The translations under genes and the position numbers were made by a program. Source: Rosettibacter firmus (lineage in GTDB: Bacteria > Bacteroidota > Ignavibacteria > Ignavibacteriales > Melioribacteraceae). From it: 64,000 nucleotides of DNA. This document shows, one piece after another, positions 44,330 to 53,925 of this stretch (within the stretch, counting starts at the first letter, position 1; the number at the start of each line of letters is the position of its first letter). The notes under the pieces were generated by a model. That model had not been told where the DNA came from and ran no database searches. It saw only the letters and a program-made list of their open reading frames with translations. The stretch covers positions 1,426,001 through 1,490,000 of the forward strand of contig NZ_JAYKGJ010000001.1 of the NCBI RefSeq assembly GCF_036860695.1, read 5' to 3'.

Positions 44330-46795
44330 ATGAAATATCCATTTGAAGAAATCGAACTGAAGTGGCAAAAATTCTGGGAAGAAAGAAAAGTATTCAAAAC
44401 AGATTTATCAAAAATCGATAAAAAACTTTATGTACTTGTAATGTTTATTTATCCTTCCGGGGCTAAAATGCATATTGGTCACTGGTATAATTATGGTCCA
44501 ACAGATTCCTTTGCTCGTTATAAAAAGTTAAAAGGCTATAATGTTTTTGAACCAATGGGCTACGATGCTTTTGGATTGCCTGCAGAAAATTATGCAATAA
44601 AAACTGGTATTCATCCACAGGATAGTACTCTTCAAAATATTAAAGATATACGACAGATGTTAAATCGTATGGGAGGAATGTATGACTGGGATGCAGAGCT
44701 GATGACTTGCGTACCTGAATATTATAAATGGAATCAATGGTTATTTTTACAATTATATAAAAGAGGACTGGCATACAGAAAAAATGCTCCTGTTAACTGG
44801 TGTCCTTCTTGTCAAACAGTATTGGCACGTGAACAGGTATTAAGTAATGGTGGCTGCGAAAGATGTGGTACAACAGTTATTCAAAAAAATTTAACTCAAT
44901 GGTTCTTTAAAATAACTCAATATGCAGATGAACTTCTTGATGGCTTGAACAAAATTGATTGGCCAGAAAAAACAAAAACAATGCAGATTAACTGGATTGG
45001 TAAAAGCTATGGAACTGAGATCGATTTTCAAATTGAAGGACACGATGAGAAAATAAAAGTGTTTACAACAAGACCCGATACTTTATTTGGTGTTACTTAT
45101 GTAGTTTTAGCTCCCGAGCATGAATTGGTTCTTAAAATTACTAAACCCGAATATCGCGAGAAAGTAGAAAATTATATTGACTCAATAAAATCATTAACAG
45201 AAGTTGATAGAACATCAACAGTAAAAGAAAAAACTGGTGTTCCTACGGGGGCTTATGCAATTAATCCAGTAAATGGCGAAAGAGTACCAATCTGGATTGC
45301 AGATTATGTTCTTGCAACTTATGGAACCGGATGTGTTATGGCAGTACCCGGGCATGACGAACGTGATTTTGAATTTGCAAAAAAGTTTAATCTTCCAATT
45401 AGAAAAGTGATACTTCAACCAGGCACGAAAGAAGAAGATGAATTAACGCAAGCTTACACAGATGTTGGAATAATGATTAACTCAGGAAAATATAATGGCT
45501 TGAGTTCAGATGTTGGAATTGAAAAAATTTCGGAAGATTTAGAAAAACAGGGTGTAGGCAAAAGAACTGTAAATTATCGATTAAGAGATTGGTTAATTTC
45601 ACGTCAGAGATATTGGGGTACGCCAATTCCAATTATTCATTGTGAAAAATGTGGTGAAGTTCCTGTGCCAGAAGATCAATTACCTGTAATTCTACCTTAC
45701 AATGTAAATTTTAAACCCGAAGGTGGTTCACCACTTGCAAGCTGCGAAGAATTTATAAATACAACCTGTCCAAAGTGTGGAGCCCCTGCTAAACGCGACC
45801 CGGATACAATGGATACTTTTGTTGATTCTTCCTGGTATTATTTGCGTTACTTAAATCCAAAATATGAAAAAGGAATGTTCGATGTTGATTTAGCAAATAA
45901 ATGGACACCCGTTGATATATATGTCGGTGGAGCTGAACACGCTACCATGCACTTACTTTATGCTAGATTCATTCACAAATTCTTAAGAGATATTGGACTT
46001 GTTAATAGCGATGAACCATTCCTTAAATTAATTCATCAGGGCACCATTACAAATCAAGGTGCTAAAATGTCTAAATCAAAAGGGAATGTTGTTGATCCAA
46101 ATACTTTCCTTGAACAATTTGGCTCAGATGTTTTCAGAATGTATCTAATGTTTATGGGCCCATACGAAATGGGTGGTGACTGGAGCGATAAAGGAATTGT
46201 TGGTGTCGATAGATTTGTTCAACGTATTTATACTTTATTTGAATCGAATAAAAATATTGCAAAAGAATATCCATCAAAAGATAAATATGACTTAAGCGAA
46301 TTAAATGATGTTGAAAAAAATATTTATCGAAAAGTAAATCAAACACTGGCAAAGGTTGATACTGAAATTGATAATTTCAGATTCAATACTGCAGTGGCTG
46401 CACTCATGGAATTATTAAACGAATTTAAAAATATTAATGAATGCCGTAAAGATTTACAAACATATGCACTCGAAAGATTTGCTTTGATGATTTCACCGCT
46501 TGCACCACACCTTGGCGAAGAATGCTGGAGTTTAATTGGTAAAGAAAAATCAATTTATGAAAACCCATTCTGGTTCGAAGCAGATCCGGCTGCATTGATT
46601 AAAGAAAATGTTATTATTGTAGTTCAAATTAATGGTAAGGTTAGAGCTAAAATAGAAATGCCAGCAGATTTATCCGAAGAAGAAGTAAAAGCAAAGGTCT
46701 TTAATGATGAAAAAGTAAAAGGCTATGTTAATGGAAAACAAATTATTAAAGAAATTTATGTGCCTAATAAGATTTATAATATTGTAGTAAAATAA
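44330..46795 (+). CDS. leuS: Leucyl-tRNA synthetase
   Basis: The 821-residue class Ia synthetase has the HIGH motif (PSGAKMHIGHWYNYGPTDSF) and a first zinc-type Cys set (WCPSCQTVLAREQV, CERCGT). The CP1 editing domain follows (TTRPDTLFGVTYVVLAPEHE, VPGHDERDFEFAKKF), then a second set (CEKCGEVP, CPKCGAP) and the KMSKSKGN loop. A C-terminal tRNA-binding domain ends VVQINGKVRAKIEMPADLSEEEVKAK. It charges tRNA-Leu and edits misacylated products. A 7-bp hairpin (TGATAAG with CTTATCA, 44289-44305) lies in the leader 24 bp before the start. Its role is unknown. Confidence 0.97.
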   Translation: MKYPFEEIELKWQKFWEERKVFKTDLSKIDKKLYVLVMFIYPSGAKMHIGHWYNYGPTDSFARYKKLKGYNVFEPMGYDAFGLPAENYAIKTGIHPQDSTLQNIKDIRQMLNRMGGMYDWDAELMTCVPEYYKWNQWLFLQLYKRGLAYRKNAPVNWCPSCQTVLAREQVLSNGGCERCGTTVIQKNLTQWFFKITQYADELLDGLNKIDWPEKTKTMQINWIGKSYGTEIDFQIEGHDEKIKVFTTRPDTLFGVTYVVLAPEHELVLKITKPEYREKVENYIDSIKSLTEVDRTSTVKEKTGVPTGAYAINPVNGERVPIWIADYVLATYGTGCVMAVPGHDERDFEFAKKFNLPIRKVILQPGTKEEDELTQAYTDVGIMINSGKYNGLSSDVGIEKISEDLEKQGVGKRTVNYRLRDWLISRQRYWGTPIPIIHCEKCGEVPVPEDQLPVILPYNVNFKPEGGSPLASCEEFINTTCPKCGAPAKRDPDTMDTFVDSSWYYLRYLNPKYEKGMFDVDLANKWTPVDIYVGGAEHATMHLLYARFIHKFLRDIGLVNSDEPFLKLIHQGTITNQGAKMSKSKGNVVDPNTFLEQFGSDVFRMYLMFMGPYEMGGDWSDKGIVGVDRFVQRIYTLFESNKNIAKEYPSKDKYDLSELNDVEKNIYRKVNQTLAKVDTEIDNFRFNTAVAALMELLNEFKNINECRKDLQTYALERFALMISPLAPHLGEECWSLIGKEKSIYENPFWFEADPAALIKENVIIVVQINGKVRAKIEMPADLSEEEVKAKVFNDEKVKGYVNGKQIIKEIYVPNKIYNIVVK

Positions 46796-46836
46796 TGCAT
46801 TATACAATTACATTACCCAAATATTAGGATTAATTT

Positions 46837-48114
46837 ATGCTCGATATAAAATTCATTCGTGAAAATCCTGAACTGGTAAGACAGGGATTATTAAATAAAA
46901 ATTCTGCAGATGTTGTAAATGAAATTTTAGAACTTGATGAGAAAAGAAGAAGTTTGATAGCAAAAAGTGATGAATTAAAAGCTCTGCGTAATAAAGTTTC
47001 TTCTCAAATTCCAATCTTAAAAAAGAAAGGAGAAGATACTTCTGCTATATTTGCTGAAATGAAAAAAGTTGGAGATGAAATTGCAGAACTGGATAGACAA
47101 TTAAAAGAAGTAGAAGAAAAATTAGAAGAAACTTTAAGATGGACTCCAAATATTGCTCATCATTCTGTTCCTGTTGGCAAAAGTGCAGAAGATAATGTTG
47201 AAGTGCGTCGCTGGTTGCCAGATGGTTTTTCATTCGAATTTGATTTTGAAGTTAAAGATCACATTGAACTTGGTAAAAAACTTGACATACTCGATTTTGA
47301 AAGAGGCACAAAAATTTCTGGTTCTGGATTTCCACTATATAAAGGAAAAGGGGCTACACTCGAACGTGCTCTAATAAATTTTATGCTCGATTTTCATCTT
47401 CAGCATCATGGATACAAAGAAATTTTTCCCCCTATTCTGGTAAATCGTGAATCTATGAAGGGAACAGGACAAATTCCCAAAATGGAAGAAGATATGTATT
47501 TGATAGAAAAAGATGGACTTTATCCAATTCCAACAGCTGAAGTTCCAATAACAAATATTCATCGCGATGAAATTTTACAGGAAAAAGATTTAACAATAAA
47601 ATATGTTGGTTATACACCATGTTTTAGAAGAGAAGCTGGTTCTTATGGAAAAGAATCAAAAGGATTTTTAAGAGTTCATCAATTTAATAAAGTTGAAATG
47701 GTTAAGTTTGCTAAACCAGAAGATTCGTATGATGAATTGGAAAGTCTGGTAAAAGATGCAGAGGATATTTTACAGGCATTAAAAATTCCCTATCGTGTAA
47801 TTTTATTGTGCACGGGAGATTTGAGTTTTTCTGCAGCAAAGTGTTACGATATTGAAACATGGTCTCCTGCAGAAAAAAAATGGCTCGAAGCTTCATCGTG
47901 CAGTAACTTCGAAGCTTTTCAGGCTCGTCGAGCAAATATTAGATTTAGAAGAGAAGAAACAAAAAAAGTTGAATTTGTTCATACATTAAATGGTAGCGGT
48001 CTTGCTACAAGCAGACTTATGGTTTCACTCCTTGAAAATTATCAAACACCAGAAGGAAAAGTAATAGTTCCAAAGGCTCTTCAAAAATATACTGGATTTG
48101 AAATTATAGAGTAA
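46837..48114 (+). CDS. serS: Seryl-tRNA synthetase
   Basis: The 425-residue class II synthetase has the N-terminal tRNA-binding coiled coil (about 30-100) starting [18 protein letters not shown]. Motif 1 lies around [22 protein letters not shown], motif 2 is [30 protein letters not shown], and motif 3 is [19 protein letters not shown]. It attaches serine to tRNA-Ser and also supplies substrate for selenocysteine synthesis where that exists. It follows leuS by 41 bp on the same strand. Confidence 0.97.
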   Translation: MLDIKFIRENPELVRQGLLNKNSADVVNEILELDEKRRSLIAKSDELKALRNKVSSQIPILKKKGEDTSAIFAEMKKVGDEIAELDRQLKEVEEKLEETLRWTPNIAHHSVPVGKSAEDNVEVRRWLPDGFSFEFDFEVKDHIELGKKLDILDFERGTKISGSGFPLYKGKGATLERALINFMLDFHLQHHGYKEIFPPILVNRESMKGTGQIPKMEEDMYLIEKDGLYPIPTAEVPITNIHRDEILQEKDLTIKYVGYTPCFRREAGSYGKESKGFLRVHQFNKVEMVKFAKPEDSYDELESLVKDAEDILQALKIPYRVILLCTGDLSFSAAKCYDIETWSPAEKKWLEASSCSNFEAFQARRANIRFRREETKKVEFVHTLNGSGLATSRLMVSLLENYQTPEGKVIVPKALQKYTGFEIIE

Positions 48115-48172
48115 ATTGCTAATTGAATTTTTATTTTTGATTTTATGTTAGGAAATTAAAATTGGCAGGAAA

Positions 48173-49924
48173 TTGTTCAGAAATCTATTATATCTTAAAA
48201 AGTATTTTCTTCGATATAAAAATACACTGTTGTTAGGTATATTATTTATTATCATTTCTAATATTGGTTCAGTCTATGTTCCTATTCTTATAAAAGATGG
48301 AATTAACTCACTTAAAGAAAATATAAATACAGGTGTAATTCTTAAATATGCATTGCTTATTGTGGGGATTACACTTGTTTCAGGTGTATTTCAATTTTTA
48401 ATACGCGAAACTATAATTGTTGTTTCCAGAAAAATTGAATATGATTTAAGACAGGACTTCTGGCAACACATTCAAAAGCTTCCATTAAGATTCTTTCAGA
48501 ATAATTCTACTGGCAATATAATGGCTCATGCTACTAATGATATAAATGCTGTTCGTTCGTTTGTTGGACCAGCTGTAATGTATTCGATTGATAATGGTGT
48601 TTTATTTATCATGATAATTTCAATTATGATTTCTTTAAGTCCAGTGCTTACTTTTTATGCATTATTGCCATTACCGGTTTTATCTTTTCTTGTTTATGTA
48701 GTTATGAAAAAGGTTCACAAAAGATATGTAAAAATTCAAGAAAAATTTTCTGACTTAACAACACTTGCACAGGAAAACTTTTCTGGAATTAGAGTAATAA
48801 AATCTTATGTGCGTGAAAATTATGAAATCAATAAGTATAAAGAACACAGTTTTGAATATCTAAAACGTAAGATGGATCTGGTTCGACTTCAAGCTCTGTT
48901 TCATCCTATATTTTTTATGATAGCTGGACTATCTGCCATAATTGTTATTTTGATTGGTGGAAGAATGATAATGAAAAATCAATTGTCTCTTGGTGTAATT
49001 GCTGCATTTATTGCTTATTTATCAATGCTAATATGGCCAATGATTTCTTTTGGATTTGTAGCTAATATTGTTCAACAGGCAGAAGCCAGTATGAAAAGAT
49101 TGATGAAGTTCTTTAATGAACCTTATGAAATATCTGATAGTTCTATTACAAATTATTCTATTAATTCATTAGAAGGGGAAATCGAATTTAAAAATGTTTC
49201 ATTTAAATATGGGGAATATCTTCCACTGGTTCTTGATAATATTAATCTGAAAATAAATAAAGGTGAAACAGTTGCTTTTATTGGTAAAACCGGAGCGGGC
49301 AAAACAACACTTATTAATCTAATACCAAGAATGTACGATGTTACATCTGGAGAAATTTTAATTGATGGCTATAATATAAAAGAAATACCTTTAGCTGTAT
49401 TAAGAAGACATATTGGTTATGTACCGCAGGAAACATTTTTATTTTCTGATACACTCGAAAATAATATTGCTTATGGATTGAATGGTTATGATAAATCTTT
49501 AATACAATATGTATCAGAAATTGCTCAGCTTACAAAAGATGTAAAAGATTTTCCTGATGGATTCAATACAATTTTGGGAGAAAGAGGAATTACACTTTCA
49601 GGTGGACAGAAACAGCGAACAACTTTAGCACGTGCATTAGCCACAGATCCCAAAATTTTAATTCTCGACGACTCTTTCTCTGCAGTCGATACTAATACAG
49701 AAGAAGAAATCTTAAAAAGACTCAGAGAATTTATGAAAAATAGAACAAGTATAATTATAAGTCATAGAATTTCTACAGTTAAGGAAGCAGATAGAATATT
49801 TGTTCTGGAGAATGGAAAAATTACAGAAGAAGGGACTCACGATGAATTAATTGCTAAAGGAGGATTCTACTCAGAACTTTATTACAAACAATTACTTGAA
49901 GATGAATTAAAAGAAATTAATTGA
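48173..49924 (+). CDS. ABC exporter half-transporter, subunit with degenerate ATP site
   Basis: The 583-residue protein has six membrane helices (about 10-310) and a nucleotide-binding domain with Walker A GKTGAGKTT, signature LSGGQKQR and Walker B ILILDDSFSAVD. The residue after the Walker B Asp, normally a catalytic Glu, is Asp, which marks the degenerate site of heterodimeric exporters. The matching full subunit is encoded at 50946-52742. The start is uncertain. TTG at 48173 has AGGA only 2 nt upstream, and no in-frame ATG is available; an ATT at 48161 with AGGA 7 nt upstream is another possibility. Substrates of this exporter type include drugs and lipids; none can be assigned. Confidence 0.88.
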   Translation: MFRNLLYLKKYFLRYKNTLLLGILFIIISNIGSVYVPILIKDGINSLKENINTGVILKYALLIVGITLVSGVFQFLIRETIIVVSRKIEYDLRQDFWQHIQKLPLRFFQNNSTGNIMAHATNDINAVRSFVGPAVMYSIDNGVLFIMIISIMISLSPVLTFYALLPLPVLSFLVYVVMKKVHKRYVKIQEKFSDLTTLAQENFSGIRVIKSYVRENYEINKYKEHSFEYLKRKMDLVRLQALFHPIFFMIAGLSAIIVILIGGRMIMKNQLSLGVIAAFIAYLSMLIWPMISFGFVANIVQQAEASMKRLMKFFNEPYEISDSSITNYSINSLEGEIEFKNVSFKYGEYLPLVLDNINLKINKGETVAFIGKTGAGKTTLINLIPRMYDVTSGEILIDGYNIKEIPLAVLRRHIGYVPQETFLFSDTLENNIAYGLNGYDKSLIQYVSEIAQLTKDVKDFPDGFNTILGERGITLSGGQKQRTTLARALATDPKILILDDSFSAVDTNTEEEILKRLREFMKNRTSIIISHRISTVKEADRIFVLENGKITEEGTHDELIAKGGFYSELYYKQLLEDELKEIN

Positions 49925-49935
49925 GGAAAGTAAAT

Positions 49936-50946
49936 ATGAAAAAAATAAAAGTTGCCTTCTTTTCAATTCCAACAAAAGAAAAAAATTATTTGAATAAAAG
50001 ATTCGATAAGAATAAATATGAGTTATATTTTTTCAAAGATAATTTAAATTCGGGGAATTCTATTCTTAAAGAGATAGATGTTTTATCTGTATTTATTTAC
50101 GATAAAGTTGATAAAGAAATTATAGACAAAGCAAAAAAACTTAAGTTAATCGCAACAAGAAGTACTGGATTTAATCATATTGATATTGAATATGCAAAGA
50201 AAAAAAATATTTCTGTTTGCAATGTTCCATATTATGGTGAAAATACTGTTGCCGAACATACATTTGCATTGATACTGGCTCTTTCAAGAAATCTTCATAA
50301 AGCATACATAAGATCACAGCAAAGTATTTTTACTTTAGATGGATTGCGTGGATTCGATCTTCGTGGAAAAACAATTGGAGTTATAGGTGCTGGAAGTATT
50401 GGAGTTCATGTAATGAAAATTGCAAAGGGATTCGGTATGAAAGTTTTAGCTTATGATATTCGAAAAAATCATATACTCGAAGAATTACTCGATTTCAAAT
50501 ATGTTGATCTGGATGTGTTATTAAGTTCTTCTGATATTATAACTCTGCATTGTCCTTACAACGAACAAACTCATCATATGATTAATATGAATAATATTCA
50601 TAAAGTTAAAAAAGGTGCATTGTTTATAAATACAGCAAGAAGTGGATTAATAGAACCTGCAGCACTTTACTATGCAATTGATAAGGGAATTTTTGGTGGA
50701 GCTGGACTTGATGTTTTTGAAGGAGAAGAGTTGCTTAAAGAAGAAAATCAAATGTTAACAAAGAATGTTCCCATACAAAATGTTGAAGCTCTATTAAAAA
50801 GAAATTTATTACTGCGTAGAGAAAATGTAATTATTACACCACACATGGCATTCGATTCTCACGAAGCTATAGAAAGAATACTTGATACAACTTATGAAAA
50901 TATTACATCGTTTTTTGAAAATAAAAATTATTATAAGGTTGTTTAA
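49936..50946 (+). CDS. D-isomer-specific 2-hydroxyacid dehydrogenase (D-lactate dehydrogenase-like)
   Basis: The 336-residue protein has the NAD-binding motif GKTIGVIGAGSIGVHVMKIAKGFGMKVLAYD. The catalytic Arg is in TARSGLIEPAALYYAI, the Glu in GGAGLDVFEGEE and the His in TPHMAFDSHEA. The block GENTVAEHTFALILALSRNLH and the ARSG motif resemble fermentative D-lactate dehydrogenases, which would regenerate NAD from pyruvate, but other 2-ketoacids are possible. I use the ATG at 49936 after GAGGAAAG. An upstream TTG overlapping the ABC gene's stop is in frame but sits on that site. It overlaps the next ABC gene by one base, so it is embedded in the ABC operon. Confidence 0.88.
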   Translation: MKKIKVAFFSIPTKEKNYLNKRFDKNKYELYFFKDNLNSGNSILKEIDVLSVFIYDKVDKEIIDKAKKLKLIATRSTGFNHIDIEYAKKKNISVCNVPYYGENTVAEHTFALILALSRNLHKAYIRSQQSIFTLDGLRGFDLRGKTIGVIGAGSIGVHVMKIAKGFGMKVLAYDIRKNHILEELLDFKYVDLDVLLSSSDIITLHCPYNEQTHHMINMNNIHKVKKGALFINTARSGLIEPAALYYAIDKGIFGGAGLDVFEGEELLKEENQMLTKNVPIQNVEALLKRNLLLRRENVIITPHMAFDSHEAIERILDTTYENITSFFENKNYYKVV

Positions 50947-52742
50947 TGTCTGACATACATGGTGATGAAATATTAGGCAAAGCCTACGATTCGAAATTAA
51001 TGAAAAGATTATTGCAGTATGTTAAGCCATATAAAAAATATGTTATTCTGGCAATCTTTCTAAATATACTTGTTGCTGCTCTTGGTCCACTTCGTCCCTA
51101 TCTTACAAAGATAGCAGTTGATGATTACATATCAGCAAAAGATTGGAATGGATTAATTGTCATAAGCATAATTTTATTGGCTTCTCTTACTTTTCAGGCA
51201 ACTGTACAATACTTTCTTACATATTTTACTGAATTGATGGGTCAAAAAATTATTTATGATTTGCGTGTACAGATATTTTCCCATGTTCAAAAACTTGCAT
51301 TAAGATTTTTTGATAGAACACCAATCGGAAGAATTGTAACAAGAGTTACAAATGATGTTGAATCTTTAAACGAAATGTTTTCTTCTGGAATTGTTGCAGT
51401 TTTTAGTGACATTTTTGTTATAATCTGGATTTTTGTTTTTATGTTTTCTCTTTCTTGGAATTTAGCTCTTGTGACTCTTTCAATAATTCCAATATTATTT
51501 TATGCTACATTTTTATTTAGAAAAAAAGTAAGAGAAACTTATAGAGATGTTCGTTATCATCTTGCAAGATTAAACTCTTATATGCAGGAACATGTAACAG
51601 GAATAAATATTGTTCAAAACTTTGTTAAAGAAGAAGAAGAATTGAAAAAATTTTCTTCAATCAATAGTGATTACAGAAATGCCAATATAAAATCTGTTTT
51701 CTATTATGCTGTTTTCTTTCCTTTTGTAGAACTTTTAAGCTCAATTACAATTGGTTTAATTATCTGGTATGGTGGTGGCGAAGTAATTCAAAAACATTTA
51801 ACGATTGGAGTTTTATTTGCATTCCTTCAGTATACAGAAATGTTCTGGAGACCAGTAAGAGATCTTTCGGAAAAATATAATATACTTCAAACAGCAATGG
51901 CTTCTTCAGAAAGAATTTTTAAATTACTTGATGATAAGACTTTTGTGAAGAATCCAGAGAATCCCATAATATTGACAAACATTAAAGGGGAAATTGAATT
52001 TAAAAATGTCTGGTTTGCTTATAATCCAGAAGAATATGTATTGAAGGATATATCATTTAAAATAAATCCAGGCGAAACAGTTGCAATAGTGGGAGCTACT
52101 GGTGCTGGCAAAACAAGCATTATAAATATTCTAACAAGATTTTATGATATTCAGAAAGGGAGTATTAAAATTGATGGTATTGATATACGCGATATTGATA
52201 AACATAATTTAAGAAAATTCATCTCGGTTGTTTTGCAAGATGTGTTTTTATTTTCAGGAACAATTAAATCTAATATTTCTCTTGGGTCACAGGAAATATC
52301 TGATGAAAAAATTATTGAAGCTGCTAAAATAGTTGGTGCTCACGATTTTATTTCAAAACTTCCTAATGGTTATGATGAAGAAGTAAAAGAAAAAGGAGCA
52401 ACATTGAGTGTGGGTCAAAAACAATTGATTTCTTTTGCACGAGCTCTGGCATTTAATCCACAAATTTTAATTCTCGATGAAGCTACTTCGAGTATTGATA
52501 CAGAAACAGAAATCTTAATTCAGAATGCAATAGAAAAATTACTTAAAGGAAGAACTTCTATTGTTATTGCACATCGATTGTCCACAATTCAAAATGCAGA
52601 TAAAATTCTTGTTATGCACAAAGGTGAATTAAGAGAAATTGGAACACATCAAGAATTGCTTGCAAAACGTGGTATTTATTATAAACTGTATCAATTGCAA
52701 TACAAAGATCAAGAAGTTATAAAAACTACATTTGATAAATAA
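50946..52742 (+). CDS. ABC exporter half-transporter, subunit with catalytic Glu
   Basis: The 598-residue protein has six membrane helices (about 30-320) and a nucleotide-binding domain with Walker A GATGAGKTS, Walker B ILILDEATSSID (catalytic Glu present) and a non-standard signature LSVGQKQ. The companion subunit has the opposite combination (LSGGQ with Asp in place of Glu). The two would therefore build one competent and one degenerate ATP site, as in TM287/288-type heterodimers. The ATG overlaps the stop of the dehydrogenase gene by one base (TAATG). It ends the rightward run of genes, 17 bp before a convergent gene and without an obvious terminator. Confidence 0.92.
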   Translation: MSDIHGDEILGKAYDSKLMKRLLQYVKPYKKYVILAIFLNILVAALGPLRPYLTKIAVDDYISAKDWNGLIVISIILLASLTFQATVQYFLTYFTELMGQKIIYDLRVQIFSHVQKLALRFFDRTPIGRIVTRVTNDVESLNEMFSSGIVAVFSDIFVIIWIFVFMFSLSWNLALVTLSIIPILFYATFLFRKKVRETYRDVRYHLARLNSYMQEHVTGINIVQNFVKEEEELKKFSSINSDYRNANIKSVFYYAVFFPFVELLSSITIGLIIWYGGGEVIQKHLTIGVLFAFLQYTEMFWRPVRDLSEKYNILQTAMASSERIFKLLDDKTFVKNPENPIILTNIKGEIEFKNVWFAYNPEEYVLKDISFKINPGETVAIVGATGAGKTSIINILTRFYDIQKGSIKIDGIDIRDIDKHNLRKFISVVLQDVFLFSGTIKSNISLGSQEISDEKIIEAAKIVGAHDFISKLPNGYDEEVKEKGATLSVGQKQLISFARALAFNPQILILDEATSSIDTETEILIQNAIEKLLKGRTSIVIAHRLSTIQNADKILVMHKGELREIGTHQELLAKRGIYYKLYQLQYKDQEVIKTTFDK

Positions 52743-52759
52743 AGACATTCGTTTTTTAA

Positions 52760-53914
52760 TTACTCGACAAAATGAATTTTAATGTTTACTATTTCTGGCA
52801 CACTGCCCAGTCTAACTGGAGGACCCCAACCGCCAGCTCCACATGAAACATAATAGTGTGTATTCCCTTTTCTTTTATAACCCCAGGGCAATTCATAAAT
52901 TTTTTTAAGTAAGTAATTGAGTGGCCACAATTGTCCATTATGAGTATGTCCAGAAAGTTGTAAATCAATCTCATTTTCTTCAGCTTCTTCAAGATGAAAA
53001 GGTTGATGATCCATTAAAATTATTGGTAAAGATTTATCAATCCCATTAACCAGTTCACTTAATTTTTTTCTTTTCTTACCTGTGAAACGATCTATCGATC
53101 TATCTTCTCTTCCAATAATATAAAATGAATTATTAATTAGAATCGCAGTATCCTGCAACATTTTAATATTGTGTGCGTTTAGATAATTTACTGCTTCTTT
53201 TACACCACCAATATATTCGTGATTTCCTGTGATCCCATAAATTCCATATTTTGCTTTTAATTCGTATAAGGCTTTACCTACATTGTCTTTCAGCACTGGC
53301 TTAATATCTTCATCAATAATGTCTCCAGCAAAAAGAATAAGATCTGGTTTTAGTTTATTTATTTTATCAACAATTTTATAAGCAAACTTTTGTCCATTTA
53401 TTGTTCCCAGATGTAAATCTGAAGCCATAACAATATTTAGCGAATTTAAATTTCCTGCTTTTTTATTGATGAAGATTTCGTAGTGACGAACATTAATAAT
53501 TTTTGTGGTTAAATATCCACCAGCAATAATAATGAAAATTAATACTGCTCCCGATATTGCTATAAAGTTTTTTACATTTATTAGATTCTTATTTGGAATA
53601 TCAGGAAAAAATGGAAGGAAGTGATTTATTAATCTTAATAAATCAATCACAATTATGAAAAAGAAAGAATAAAACATTACAGCTATCCAGAAAGAACCAC
53701 ACCAGATTAGAAAATCACTTAAATATGAGACCCAGTAATTTTCGAGCACTCTGCCTGCAATGTAAGATAAAGCAAAGAATATCAATAAAATCAGAGAAAT
53801 GTTTTTATAATTATCTGGAATAACAGAAAGAATTTTACGTATAACATAAAAGTTTATTAATCCATAAATTGAAAATACTATTGCAAAAAAGATTATTGCT
53901 TGATTGGTTCTCAT
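52760..53914 (-). CDS. Membrane-anchored calcineurin-like metallophosphoesterase
   Basis: The 384-residue protein has four membrane helices (about 8-28, 35-55, 70-95 and 115-135). A metallophosphoesterase domain follows with the metal-ligand blocks ASDLHLG, FAGDIID, GITGNHEY, MDHQPFH and LSGHTHNGQ. The C-terminal YYVSCGAGGWGPPVRLGSVPEI is typical of the YaeI/YkuE-type group. Relatives hydrolyse phosphodiesters or lipid-linked phosphates. The substrate is not visible. It lies 11 bp downstream of glgA on the same strand. Confidence 0.9.
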   Translation of the reverse strand: MRTNQAIIFFAIVFSIYGLINFYVIRKILSVIPDNYKNISLILLIFFALSYIAGRVLENYWVSYLSDFLIWCGSFWIAVMFYSFFFIIVIDLLRLINHFLPFFPDIPNKNLINVKNFIAISGAVLIFIIIAGGYLTTKIINVRHYEIFINKKAGNLNSLNIVMASDLHLGTINGQKFAYKIVDKINKLKPDLILFAGDIIDEDIKPVLKDNVGKALYELKAKYGIYGITGNHEYIGGVKEAVNYLNAHNIKMLQDTAILINNSFYIIGREDRSIDRFTGKKRKKLSELVNGIDKSLPIILMDHQPFHLEEAEENEIDLQLSGHTHNGQLWPLNYLLKKIYELPWGYKRKGNTHYYVSCGAGGWGPPVRLGSVPEIVNIKIHFVE

Positions 53915-53925
53915 AATAATTCTTT

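Noticed and set aside
48120..48172. Promoter for the ABC exporter operon from TATTTTTG at 48132-48139
   Set aside because: It fits a -7 element, but no TTTG occurs 19-21 bp upstream, and such stretches are common in this AT-rich DNA.
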